A stretch of 64,000 bases of DNA from Carboxylicivirga marina (GTDB taxonomy: Bacteria > Bacteroidota > Bacteroidia > Bacteroidales > Marinilabiliaceae). Where the stretch lies: contig NZ_JAENRR010000013.1 of the NCBI RefSeq assembly GCF_016612505.1, forward strand, positions 1 to 64,000, given 5' to 3'. A program made the position numbers and the translations under genes. Under the pieces are notes generated by a model, which was given only the letters and a program-made list of their open reading frames with translations, was not told the origin of the DNA and did not search any database. Positions 54,297 through 61,977 of this stretch are shown piece after piece; positions within the stretch are counted from its first letter, which is position 1; every line of letters starts with the position of its first letter.

Positions 54297-55148
54297 CTAG
54301 TAATTATTTACTTCTCCTTTTCTATAAATTAACACAAGTTCCTTAATTGCGTTAACTACAAGCTCTGGCTCAGTAAGATGTATAGAATGTCCGCTTTTAG
54401 TAGTAATAATTTGTTCAGCATCTTGAACATTTTCTATGATGCTTGCTTGCATATCAGCCCAAACTTTCATATCGTCTCGGTGATATCCTACAGATTCTTG
54501 ATTCCTTCCATATTTAATCGCAGTTATCATTCTTACTGGTATTTGAGAAGGAATTTCTATACCTTTTATTAATTCACAATTAATTTCATACTGTTCCCAT
54601 TCTTCCTTTATTATTCCTGTTGTTTGATTAAGACTAGGATCAAATATTTTGTTAAATTTTATTATATCCTCAGCGGCGTGTGTAGTCCTAATGTACTCAA
54701 ACCAGTCTTCGTGTGGATGATCAATAAAAACCAATCCAGCCACATGATCTGGATACATATGCGTGAAATACCGAATAATTAATCCGCCAAGCGAATGTCC
54801 AACAAGAATATATGGAGGTTTGATTTTTTCATGATCAAGAAATTGTTTTAATTCATTGACATAATTTGGGAGTATTCTTGGATTAGGGCTCTGAGTAGAA
54901 TTACCTAATCCGGGTCGGTCATAAGATATGACCCTAGTAAAATGTGGAATCAAAGTTTGAAGAGTATCATAATGCATTAATCCAAAACCTAAACCAGCTT
55001 CAATTATTACGGTTGGCTTACCAGTTCCATTATCTTTTATATGTAGATCAAAATCATCAAATGAGACTATTCTTTCTGAATCAGATTCTTTACATGAGTA
55101 GAGTCCTAAAAGAATCAAGAGGAAGATTAATTTAACTATTGTTGCCAT
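54297..55148 (-). CDS. Alpha/beta-hydrolase lipoprotein
   Basis: A 283-residue exported hydrolase. The lipoprotein signal ends LLGLYSC (lipidated Cys19). The alpha/beta-hydrolase core shows the oxyanion region IIEAGLGFGLMHYDTLQ, the nucleophile elbow VGHSLGGL (Ser near 118), and a late GHSIHL with the catalytic His. The acid is probably in VFIDHPHEDW or later. Substrate unknown; esterase or peptidase-like. It lies between the two RAYT-derived elements on the same strand. A motif AACGTTTGGCT occurs at 55227-55237, 79 bp upstream. Confidence 0.82.
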   Translation of the reverse strand: MATIVKLIFLLILLGLYSCKESDSERIVSFDDFDLHIKDNGTGKPTVIIEAGLGFGLMHYDTLQTLIPHFTRVISYDRPGLGNSTQSPNPRILPNYVNELKQFLDHEKIKPPYILVGHSLGGLIIRYFTHMYPDHVAGLVFIDHPHEDWFEYIRTTHAAEDIIKFNKIFDPSLNQTTGIIKEEWEQYEINCELIKGIEIPSQIPVRMITAIKYGRNQESVGYHRDDMKVWADMQASIIENVQDAEQIITTKSGHSIHLTEPELVVNAIKELVLIYRKGEVNNY

Positions 55149-55300
55149 GACATCAGAGTTTTGTTAAAGGCTAATTTATATTTGAGAAAGGCAAATGTCA
55201 AATAATTTAGTATTATTAGGCCTAACAACGTTTGGCTAGTCGAGTAGGCAAAGGGAATTTGACCCTAAGCCTTTCACATAACCGTGCTTGATAGTCTCTC

Positions 55301-55640
55301 CGTTAAGCGTAGCGTCTCGCTACGTTTTTTTCTACAAGGCCTCTGGCCTGAACACTACTTCACAATATGATTACTCATGATGACATAGGCATAAACAATC
55401 AAACCTTTGTTAGCTATACAAAATTTTAAGTTATCGATCACAATATCACGATAAATCTGACGAGAAAATAAATCTACCCAACTTATTAGCTGTAAGGTGA
55501 TAAAATATGCGCCTTCTTGATTATCTATTTTATACCCGGTACTCATACAACTAAGATACGTTATTAAATAAATATCTAATCGATTATGCTTTTACAGGCC
55601 GGAGGCCTTGTTATAAACTACGTAGCGAGACGCTACGCCG
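55301..55640. mobile_element. Internally deleted RAYT-derived element flanked by inverted REPs
   Basis: The same left end as the complete unit (REP CGTAGCGTCTCGCTACG at 55308-55324; hairpin CAAGGCCTCTGGCCTG at 55335-55350), then the transposase N-terminus, then the right hairpin CAGGCCGGAGGCCTTG (55595-55610, one base changed) and an inverted REP (CGTAGCGAGACGCTACG at 55621-55637). Both ends carry REPs, so it has the layout of a MITE or BIME. Confidence 0.8.
55355..55546 (-). pseudogene. RAYT remnant with in-frame internal deletion
   Basis: A 63-codon frame that starts MSTGYKIDNQEGAYFITLQ and runs through YVIMSNHI, then jumps directly to the final Val-Lys-stop of the full transposase. The missing part is 126 codons (378 bp) and includes the second histidine of HIH and the tyrosine region, so it cannot be an active transposase. 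The junction has a 2-bp overlap (AT) between the deletion ends. Over the shared part it differs from the full copy by one residue (Ile for Val), so the duplication is recent. Confidence 0.85.
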
Positions 55641-55732
55641 AGCGGAGGGAGAATATTACATTCAGTCTGTTACAATGTTCATCTAAAATTCCAAAGCCTG
55701 CCAAGTTTTCTAGTTTAGCTAACTCTCATTTT

Positions 55733-56428
55733 CTAAAGAGATAAACCCCATGGTTGATTATCATTAAAACCAGTCAAAACCTCTGTGTCTGATTCAACCA
55801 CTACTTCATTACCTAAACGGGCATTACACATTATCCTCAATTGATAAGCCTTTGTATTGTATGGATTTCTTCTTATCAGTTCGTCCAAACAGTCGACACA
55901 CTTTTGATATTTCTTTTTATTAAGATGTTTATTTATCATACTCTGCAGTTTGTCATCTGATTTAAAAGTTACTGGTATATTCTGAGAATAGGCCACTATC
56001 AGCGCAGGTGCTGCAATATGTTGTTCACTCAAATAACTATAATGGTACTTTGTTCCGTTTATAATAAATGCTAATTGAATTATTATCTTCTGGTTAACTG
56101 TTATCGAATCTGTTGCTTGCCATTTACCACCAGTTGACATTAAAAGCCGAATAACCTCTTTATCAATGTGGTTATCAATCGGATTGAGAATAGATACATC
56201 AACAATGTGTCCTTTAGGTGATACAGTAAGCGATGCAACAGACAATCCAACCGTTAGTGAATTCTGTGAAACTAAAGGATAGGAGGCATTCTTAGCAATA
56301 AATTTATTAAAGCCATCCTTGCCTTCTGTAAATCTTGAATTAATATCTAATGCTCTGTCTGATATGCTCTGTGCACTCATTAGTAAAGACAGGTAAAAGA
56401 ATACAAACAGTAATAATTGCTTCTTCAT
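55733..56428 (-). CDS. Exported protein with TonB-C-terminal-like domain
   Basis: A 231-residue protein with a signal peptide (MKKQLLLFVFFYLSLLMSAQ). Residues about 38-125 resemble the TonB C-terminal domain: FNKFIAKNASYPLVSQNSLTVGLSVASLTVSPKGHIVDVSIL (in part) and DKEVIRLLMSTGGKWQ. It lacks an N-terminal membrane anchor and proline linker, so it is not a canonical TonB; similar proteins may form periplasmic complexes. The C-terminal part has a helical, TPR-like character (CVDCLDELIRRNPYNTKAYQLR). Function unknown. It lies between REP elements in the accessory block. Confidence 0.75.
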   Translation of the reverse strand: MKKQLLLFVFFYLSLLMSAQSISDRALDINSRFTEGKDGFNKFIAKNASYPLVSQNSLTVGLSVASLTVSPKGHIVDVSILNPIDNHIDKEVIRLLMSTGGKWQATDSITVNQKIIIQLAFIINGTKYHYSYLSEQHIAAPALIVAYSQNIPVTFKSDDKLQSMINKHLNKKKYQKCVDCLDELIRRNPYNTKAYQLRIMCNARLGNEVVVESDTEVLTGFNDNQPWGLSL

Positions 56429-56472
56429 CTCTTTACGATTTTTTAAATAGCCATCGTTGCATGTATCTATGC

Positions 56473-56565
56473 TCCGTTAAGCGTAGCGTCCCGCTACGTT
56501 TTATCTTGCATGGCCTCTGGCCTGTTTACATTTCGACGGAGCGAGACGCTAAGCCGAACAGGGAG
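56473..56565. repeat. Solo BIME-like REP pair
   Basis: CGTAGCG-TCC-CGCTACG (56482-56498), then TGGCCTCTGGCC at 56511-56522, then an inverted partial REP AGCGAGACGCT at 56540-56550. It keeps the same order as the RAYT elements without any transposase sequence, so it is a minimal third member of the family. It lies between the TonB-like gene and the next membrane-protein gene. Confidence 0.7.
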
Positions 56566-56567
56566 CG

Positions 56568-57149
56568 TTATTGTATAATTTTCTCTAGTAGTAAATTTTC
56601 GTCACTTTCATTACCATGCAATTGAATTTTTACTGTTTTGCTTTTCGCAAAAGCGTTGAACTTTGAGTTTTTTTGAAGTCTCCTGAAGTCGCTCATGATT
56701 TGTTCTAAAAATTCATTAGTTCCTTCAGTTGTATTAATTTCCTTTTCATTCCATAGTAAATCATTTCGTACTGTAAGTGTATTTCCTTTACCTTGATATA
56801 TTTTTAAGTTCTCATAATTCCATATCTGACCTTGTTGAAGCTTTTGGAGACCCTCAGTAATTAAATCACTATCATCTAATTCTTTATATACTGAGTCTAC
56901 TGCCTTAAATTCTCGTAAACCAATTGTTAAGCCTGCAATTCCAAACAATAGTAATGAGATTATTAGTCTTGAAATTTGCATGTTTTCAATTTGGAAATCA
57001 CTATTCAATAAGAATGATATAATTGCTATCGGAATACCCCAATAAACTGAACCATGAAGAAATGCGTATAGCCACTTCTTCTTTCTACGCTCTTCCCATT
57101 TTGAATAGAATTCTTCTTGTTTTTTGCTTAATTCTTTCATGTACGTCAT
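56568..57149 (-). CDS. Hypothetical two-span membrane protein
   Basis: A 193-residue protein started at 57149 (MTYMKELSKKQEEFYSKWEERRKKKW), where GGGAGGT stands 6 nt before the ATG, an unusually strong ribosome binding site for this genome. The N-terminus is charged and helical. Two membrane segments follow (SVYWGIPIAIISFLL, LIISLLLFGIAGLTIGL), then a charged cytoplasmic domain of about 100 residues (QLHGNESDENLLLEKIIQ at the end). I do not recognise the family. It is co-oriented with its neighbours, with a BIME-like repeat at its end. Confidence 0.68.
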   Translation of the reverse strand: MTYMKELSKKQEEFYSKWEERRKKKWLYAFLHGSVYWGIPIAIISFLLNSDFQIENMQISRLIISLLLFGIAGLTIGLREFKAVDSVYKELDDSDLITEGLQKLQQGQIWNYENLKIYQGKGNTLTVRNDLLWNEKEINTTEGTNEFLEQIMSDFRRLQKNSKFNAFAKSKTVKIQLHGNESDENLLLEKIIQ

Positions 57150-57337
57150 TTTTACCTCCCTGTAAATCTTACATATACAACACAATGCCATCTTCTTTAT
57201 CAAGCCTTCAGTATTTTACCAATCCCTCTCTTTGATTTGCTACACCTAAAAACAGCATTCCCTAAAACTACTATAAATCACCGCTCAATGGCGTGAGTAA
57301 AGTCGGATAAATGAAATCCATTAACTACTCATACAAA

Positions 57338-57362
57338 AGGGTGCCATTACATGGCACCCTTA
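57338..57362 (-). terminator. Terminator of the DUF6261-like gene
   Basis: AAGGGTGCCAT and ATGGCACCCTT form a perfect 11-bp stem with a three-base loop. On the minus strand TTTTG follows, a short T tract. Confidence 0.7.
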
Positions 57363-57388
57363 AAACTTACACCAACTGTGATAATTAG

Positions 57389-58117
57389 TTAATTACTGCT
57401 TAGCTGTAAATCGTCAGCATTGTTGCGTCGGCGCCTGATGATGCTGTTGGCCGAATCAATTAACAAAGCCGTTTGGGAGCACAAGTCGGTATACTTATCA
57501 GGGTCAACCTGAATCATGGCTCGCAGATACACCACCAGTCGTTCATTCACAACTTTCCGCAATTCTCTTTTAAGCGATGAAGCATTCTCTGATTGTTGCA
57601 CTGCCGTTCGGCTATTGTTCCAGGCTGCTTCTGCTGTTTTAAATTTTGTCTGCTCGTTATCCAGCTGGCTGCTTAGTTCTTTTAAACCGGGTAACAGTTC
57701 CACTTTAGATGCCACCTCCGGCTTAGCCATATCTTCTAAAAAAGAATCCGTCAAGGCCGACTGCGCTCCATAGGCTTCATTTACCAAATCAAAACCATAC
57801 TTATCAATAACGGCATCTACTTCAAAGGCCGCTTCTCTTACCTGTGCATCCGGATGGTGCAGATAACCCTTTGCCAGGTACAAAAGCGAACGGTAAACAC
57901 CATCGCGTGCCGCATCAAAATTATCCAGGTCCGACTCCGCTCTATCTTTATTAATAGCTGAAAGCAGCTGGTTATTTAATGGCTGAATCTGCCCCTTGAG
58001 CGCAAGCATATGCACATCGTCGGCAGGTGCCTTATCAATTTCATTCAAAATATTCGTTGTTAAATCGGCCATTTCAGCCACACGAATGTCGTTAAATACT
58101 TTACTAATTTTTCTCAT
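57389..58117 (-). CDS. DUF6261-like hypothetical protein
   Basis: A 242-residue cytoplasmic, largely helical protein without signal or membrane segments. I assign it to the DUF6261-type family of Bacteroidota on the basis of length, the MRKISKVFNDIRVAEM opening and the regular helical repeats (e.g. NNQLLSAINKDRAESDLDNFD, DLCSQTALLIDSANSIIRRRR, each in part). No catalytic motif is seen. The C-terminal RRRRNN is a basic patch. The remarkable feature is upstream: five dyad units at 42-bp spacing end 52 nt above its start codon. A role linked to nucleic acid is a guess. Confidence 0.65.
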   Translation of the reverse strand: MRKISKVFNDIRVAEMADLTTNILNEIDKAPADDVHMLALKGQIQPLNNQLLSAINKDRAESDLDNFDAARDGVYRSLLYLAKGYLHHPDAQVREAAFEVDAVIDKYGFDLVNEAYGAQSALTDSFLEDMAKPEVASKVELLPGLKELSSQLDNEQTKFKTAEAAWNNSRTAVQQSENASSLKRELRKVVNERLVVYLRAMIQVDPDKYTDLCSQTALLIDSANSIIRRRRNNADDLQLSSN

Positions 58118-58733
58118 AAATACTTGTTTAAATGATTATTGTGTCGGTGTAAGTTCTTGTCGGATAGCCATGCACGAACATGCAAAGCTTATTTTATGGA
58201 AACGTAACGTCATGTACGCACCTGCATAAGCTTCCTGCCAAAAAAAGAAGCCGTACACAAACGTGCAAAGCTTGTTTTACGCATAAGAGAGCCCATGCAC
58301 GGACGTGCATGGCATGTTTTTTCAAAAAGTGAAGGCATGCACGTTTGTGCATAAATGGTGATTGAGCACTTAAAAGCATTCACCGTTAAGAAGTAAGTTG
58401 ACATGTCTGGTTACAATTGTGTTATCTACTTGTTAATTGCAGAAACACAAAAACGTAACACCTTTTGACACACCTATTTTTCATTTTCTTGACGAATAGC
58501 TGATTTTTGCAGATAAACAACGTCTTTTATGTGATGAAAAATGAATTGTGTTTAACACCTATTATTGAGCCACTAAGAGAAAATGGTCAATTTTCTTTCA
58601 CAAACACCGTTGCACAAGTATTAACAGGACCTTACTTTTGAGTAATAGGCCAAGCCGACAGTTCGCCAATTCGACAGTTCTTACTACCTTTAGCCTTTCA
58701 TTACATAATACACAACAAGAGGAACAGCCACAT
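58118..58733. other. Intergenic region with the dyad array
   Basis: A 616-bp stretch between the DUF6261-like gene (minus) and the glycosyltransferase (plus). Residues 58169-58352 hold the five-unit array. The remainder (58380-58733) is AT-rich and should contain the glycosyltransferase promoter; I see no further gene. Confidence 0.6.
58169..58352. repeat. Five phased dyad units at 41-42 bp spacing
   Basis: Units start at 58169, 58211, 58252, 58294 and 58336, i.e. intervals of 42, 41, 42 and 42 bp. Each begins with a 16-17-bp dyad near CATGCACGnACGTGCAT. Unit 4 has perfect 7-bp arms (ATGCACG-GA-CGTGCAT) and unit 5 perfect 6-bp arms. Units 1-3 continue with AAGCTT plus A/T-rich sequence, and the remaining 15-20 bp of each unit are A/T-rich and poorly conserved. 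The spacing matches about four helical turns. Confidence 0.85.
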
Positions 58734-59480
58734 ATGCAGAATACACGAAACCTGGTCATTATACCCACTTATAACGAGAAGGAAAACATTGAAGCCATTA
58801 TTGATGCGGTTTTTAGCCTGCCTCGTTCCTTCGAGATCTTAATCATTGACGATAATTCGCCCGATGGCACTGCTGATATCGTAAAAGGCTTGATGGAGAA
58901 ACATCCAGAGCAGCTGCATATAGTCGAACGTGAAGGCAAGCTGGGATTAGGAACCGCCTATATTACGGGCTTTAACTGGGCTGTTGAGAAGGCTTATGAC
59001 TACATTTTTGAGATGGATGCCGACTTTTCACATCCTCCAAAAGACTTAATTAACCTGCACGATGCCTGTTTAAATGGTGCTGATATGGCCATTGGCTCGC
59101 GCTACATCTCAGGTGTGAATGTGGTTAACTGGCCCATGGGACGTGTACTGATGTCGTATTTTGCCTCAGTGTATGTACGTTTCATCACCGGCATGAAAAT
59201 TATGGATACCACTGCAGGCTTCAAGTGCTACACTCGCAAAGTACTCGAAACCATCGACCTGGACAATATTAAGCTAAAGGGCTACTCGTTCCAGATTGAG
59301 ATGAAGTTTACCACCTGGAAATTTGGTTTTAACATCGTAGAGGTACCCATTATTTTTACCGACCGTACCGAAGGCACCTCCAAAATGAGTGGCGGTATTT
59401 TTAACGAAGCTGTTTGGGGTGTTATCAAAATGAAAATATCGAGCTGGTTTAAATCCTATAAAAGAGACGAAAGCGTTTAA
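58734..59480 (+). CDS. Polyprenol-phosphate glycosyltransferase (DPM1-like, GT2)
   Basis: A 248-residue GT-A glycosyltransferase that transfers mannose or another sugar from a nucleotide donor to a polyprenyl phosphate. I start it at 58734 (MQNTRNLVIIPTYNEKENIE), with GAGGA 8-12 nt above; 32 codons before it are not conserved. Motifs are IPTYNEKENIEAII, IDDNSPDGTAD (the DxD-like nucleotide site), EMDADFSHPPKDL and KGYSFQIEM. There are no C-terminal membrane segments, as in soluble Dpm1-type enzymes. It lies above pyrC in the same orientation, an arrangement seen in other Bacteroidota. Confidence 0.88.
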   Translation: MQNTRNLVIIPTYNEKENIEAIIDAVFSLPRSFEILIIDDNSPDGTADIVKGLMEKHPEQLHIVEREGKLGLGTAYITGFNWAVEKAYDYIFEMDADFSHPPKDLINLHDACLNGADMAIGSRYISGVNVVNWPMGRVLMSYFASVYVRFITGMKIMDTTAGFKCYTRKVLETIDLDNIKLKGYSFQIEMKFTTWKFGFNIVEVPIIFTDRTEGTSKMSGGIFNEAVWGVIKMKISSWFKSYKRDESV

Positions 59481-59530
59481 GGATATTGGATGTATGACCT
59501 TGGCCGTAAAGATAGATAAGGACGTCAATA

Positions 59531-59588
59531 CTATTGATCTAATGACCTATTGACCTATTGACCTACTAATCTAATCACCTACTAACCC
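59531..59588 (+). repeat. Short low-complexity TGACCTAT-type repeats
   Basis: CTAATGACCTATTGACC and following sequence repeat TGACCTA and CTAATC motifs in near-tandem fashion between the glycosyltransferase and pyrC genes. Function not evident; replication slippage is likely. Confidence 0.45.
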
Positions 59589-59750
59589 AAACATGGACAT
59601 TCAATACAATTATTCTGAACTTAGCAAAGTAGTTCAACCAATTTGAAGCAAAGCTGTTAAACTACTAAACTTTTCAACTCCTTAAACTCTGAACTGGAAA
59701 CTGAATAAGGAAAAACCCATCAACTTTTTAAACTGATAAACTAAGAAGAT

Positions 59751-61088
59751 ATGTCAACGCTACTTATAAAAAACGCCACCATTGTTAACGAAGGAGTCAA
59801 AATCAATGGAAGTGTTTTAATCGAAAACGACTTAATTAAAAGTATTATAGCTGATGGTGATTTACCAAAAGCAGATAAAGAAATTGATGCCACTGGTTTA
59901 CTATTATTGCCTGGTGCCATCGACGATCAGGTGCATTTCCGCGAGCCGGGATTAACACACAAAGCCAATATCGAAAGTGAATCGCGTGCGGCTGTAGCTG
60001 GAGGCATTACCTCATTTATGGAGATGCCAAATACCAAACCTCAGGCTACTAATCATGCTGTTTTGGAAGAGAAGTATGATGCTGCATCGAAAGTATCGCC
60101 TGCCAACTACTCGTTTTACCTGGGGGCTACCAATGACAATATTGATGAAATCTTAAAAACAGATCCTAAAAAGATTTGTGGTATTAAAATATTCATGGGC
60201 TCATCAACGGGTAATATGTTGGTTGATGATGAAGAAACATTGGGTCGTATTTTTGCCGAAAGCCCAACCATCTTAACTACTCACTGTGAAGATGAAACCA
60301 CCATTCAGGAGAATACCACTATTTATAAAAATAAGTTTGGCGAAGACATGCCATTTAAATATCACCCGGTGATTCGTTCATCAGAGGCGTGTTACAAATC
60401 ATCTAAAAAAGCATCGGAATTGGCTCGTAAGCATGGTGCACGTCTGCACATATTACACCTGAGTTCAGCCGAAGAGTTGGATTTACTGGATACAGACCTG
60501 CCTTTAAAAGACAAAAAAGTAACGGGCGAAGTTTGTGTACATCACCTTTGGTTTACCGATTCCGATTACGACAAATATGGCTCGCGTATTAAGTGGAACC
60601 CGGCAGTTAAAGCTGAGAGTGACCGTAATGCATTACGCAAGGGCTTAATTAACCACAAGCTCGATGTAGTAGCTACCGACCATGCACCGCATACCATTGA
60701 GGAGAAGAACAACAAATACTTCAGTGCACCTTCGGGAGGTCCTTTGGTACAGCACGCTTTAGTATCGATGCTCGAAATGGTGAAGCAAGGTATATTCACC
60801 TATGAATTAGTGGTTGAAAAAATGGCACACAACCCGGCCATATTATTTGAAGTTGAGAAACGAGGCTACATACGCGAAGGTTACAAAGCCGATTTGGTAT
60901 TGGTTAATCCAAACGATAGCTGGGAGGTAAAACCAGATAACATCCTTTACAAATGCGGATGGTCGCCTTTTGAAGGCACTACCTTCTCACACAAAGTGGT
61001 GCATACACTGGTTAATGGTCAGTCAGCCTACGCCGATGGCAAAGTCAACACCGAAGTAAGAGGAGAAAGACTTACTTTTGACAGATAA
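59751..61088 (+). CDS. pyrC: Dihydroorotase
   Basis: Zinc amidohydrolase that cyclises carbamoyl aspartate to dihydroorotate in pyrimidine synthesis. The 445 residues are the length of the long (class I) dihydroorotase. Metal and substrate sites are visible: DDQVHFREPGLTHKANI (HxH is replaced by VHFRE, the usual HxR pattern being DxHxHxR in other classes), GIKIFMGSSTG with the carboxylated Lys position, TTHCEDE, LHILHLSSAEEL and TDHAPHT. It follows the glycosyltransferase with a 270-bp gap, so its own promoter is possible. Confidence 0.9.
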   Translation: MSTLLIKNATIVNEGVKINGSVLIENDLIKSIIADGDLPKADKEIDATGLLLLPGAIDDQVHFREPGLTHKANIESESRAAVAGGITSFMEMPNTKPQATNHAVLEEKYDAASKVSPANYSFYLGATNDNIDEILKTDPKKICGIKIFMGSSTGNMLVDDEETLGRIFAESPTILTTHCEDETTIQENTTIYKNKFGEDMPFKYHPVIRSSEACYKSSKKASELARKHGARLHILHLSSAEELDLLDTDLPLKDKKVTGEVCVHHLWFTDSDYDKYGSRIKWNPAVKAESDRNALRKGLINHKLDVVATDHAPHTIEEKNNKYFSAPSGGPLVQHALVSMLEMVKQGIFTYELVVEKMAHNPAILFEVEKRGYIREGYKADLVLVNPNDSWEVKPDNILYKCGWSPFEGTTFSHKVVHTLVNGQSAYADGKVNTEVRGERLTFDR

Positions 61089-61358
61089 TAGTATCTATTG
61101 AAGTCAATGGTTAAACACATATGCTTATAGCTTACAGCAGGAAAGTATAGTGTGTTGGCCAGTCAAAAAGGCGAGCCGGCGAAGGGATGTGGGATAAAGC
61201 TTCTTTTTGACTAGACTTTTTTTGTTTACTTTTGGTAGCAATGACAAAAAGTAAAGACTTGTCCCTTGTCAAAACGGGAGCCCATCCGGCTAGAGGATAA
61301 AAATTTATGTATTAGCATGCACTTAAAATAACTATTAATTATAAATGATTAATGAATA
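61089..61358. other. Intergenic region with two hairpins
   Basis: A 270-bp region without a gene. AGTCAAAAAG (61161-61170) is mirrored by CTTTTTGACT (61203-61212). Further on, TTTACTTTT and AAAAAGTAAA form a second stem. These resemble the hairpin at 46208-46238 in style and may be members of an interspersed hairpin repeat class. Confidence 0.5.
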
Positions 61359-61868
61359 ATGAATAATAAAAAATACATCAAGCACACGGCTTTTATAGTT
61401 GTGTGCTTCTTTTTTGTTTTTAATGCCTGTAAACAAAAGCAAACAAGCTCATCATCTACTGATTTCAAAGCGCCAGGCCACTGCATTGCCGATACCATTA
61501 TTTATCCGGTGGTGATAAAAAACCTGGATTCATTAGATGTGTGGACCGAACAATGTCTGAGCCAGCTGGAACGCCAGAAATTTGTTGACCAGATATTTGA
61601 TGCTATTTATAAGCGCAAAGCCAAAGCCTATAGCTACTTTAACAACGAGGAAATGTCGATTTCCGACATCAAAGCCCTTGAAGAACAAGCTGATTTTAGT
61701 CGTGATAAAATAGGCAAACTACAGTTTTGGGAAACCTGGCATTTTGATGAAGAGCAACTCATAATGACAAAAAAAGTACATGCCATATTACTGGCCTATG
61801 AGTTCTTAACCGAAGAAGGTGAATTACGGGGTTATAAAGCAGCTTTTTATATTAAGATGAAGGAATAA
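61359..61868 (+). CDS. Hypothetical lipoprotein, 169 residues
   Basis: A 169-residue protein with a lipoprotein signal (HTAFIVVCFFFVFNAC, lipidated Cys24). The mature protein contains DTIIYPVVIKNLDSLDVWTEQ and IFDAIYKRKAKAYSYFNNEEM, which slightly resemble the GldN/PorN style of exported proteins. I do not consider that proven. ATG codons occur at 61359 and nearby upstream. It is followed by a long palindrome at 61875-61974, convergent with aspartate kinase. Confidence 0.68.
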   Translation: MNNKKYIKHTAFIVVCFFFVFNACKQKQTSSSSTDFKAPGHCIADTIIYPVVIKNLDSLDVWTEQCLSQLERQKFVDQIFDAIYKRKAKAYSYFNNEEMSISDIKALEEQADFSRDKIGKLQFWETWHFDEEQLIMTKKVHAILLAYEFLTEEGELRGYKAAFYIKMKE

Positions 61869-61874
61869 ACTGTT

Positions 61875-61974
61875 AAACCTGACCCTCGCTGGCGCGAATT
61901 TGTAATTCGTGCCAATTAAAAGAAGTTCCAAGTACCGATTACAAATCGGCGCTAGCGGTGACCTGTCAGGTTTT
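61875..61974. repeat. 100-bp imperfect palindrome between convergent genes
   Basis: The outer arms AAACCTGAC (61875-61883) and GTCAGGTTT (61965-61973) match exactly, and the inner arms TCGCTGGCGCGAATTTGTAAT and its partner near CGATTACAAATCGGCGCTAGCG pair with few mismatches (first given as 21 bases in two parts: TCGCTGGCGC and GAATTTGTAAT). It may be a bidirectional terminator or a MITE-like repeat. Confidence 0.55.
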
Positions 61975-61977
61975 ATA

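Noticed and set aside
52258-55310. Integron attC sites (GCCTAAC and GTTAAGC core-like heptamers near 55220-55310; AACGTTTGGCT motifs)
   Set aside because: There is no integrase, the arms between the two cores do not pair well, and the GTTAAGC belongs to the REP end. Two motif copies are too few to claim a cassette array.
55355-55546. Independent small gene of 63 codons
   Set aside because: It is the N-terminus of the RAYT transposase fused in frame to its last two codons, so it is a remnant, not a new family.
58169-58352. CRISPR-like array
   Set aside because: The repeats are imperfect, the 'spacers' of about 25 bp are partly conserved between units and there are no cas genes. A phased dyad array explains it better.
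58194-58404. Overlapping minus-strand frames rich in His, Cys and Leu across the dyad array
   Set aside because: Their repeated composition is simply the translation of the 42-bp repeats; there is no start-region support.
61359-61868. GldN/PorN-type T9SS core component
   Set aside because: Only short stretches look similar, the protein is small and lipidated, and no gldKLM neighbours are present.
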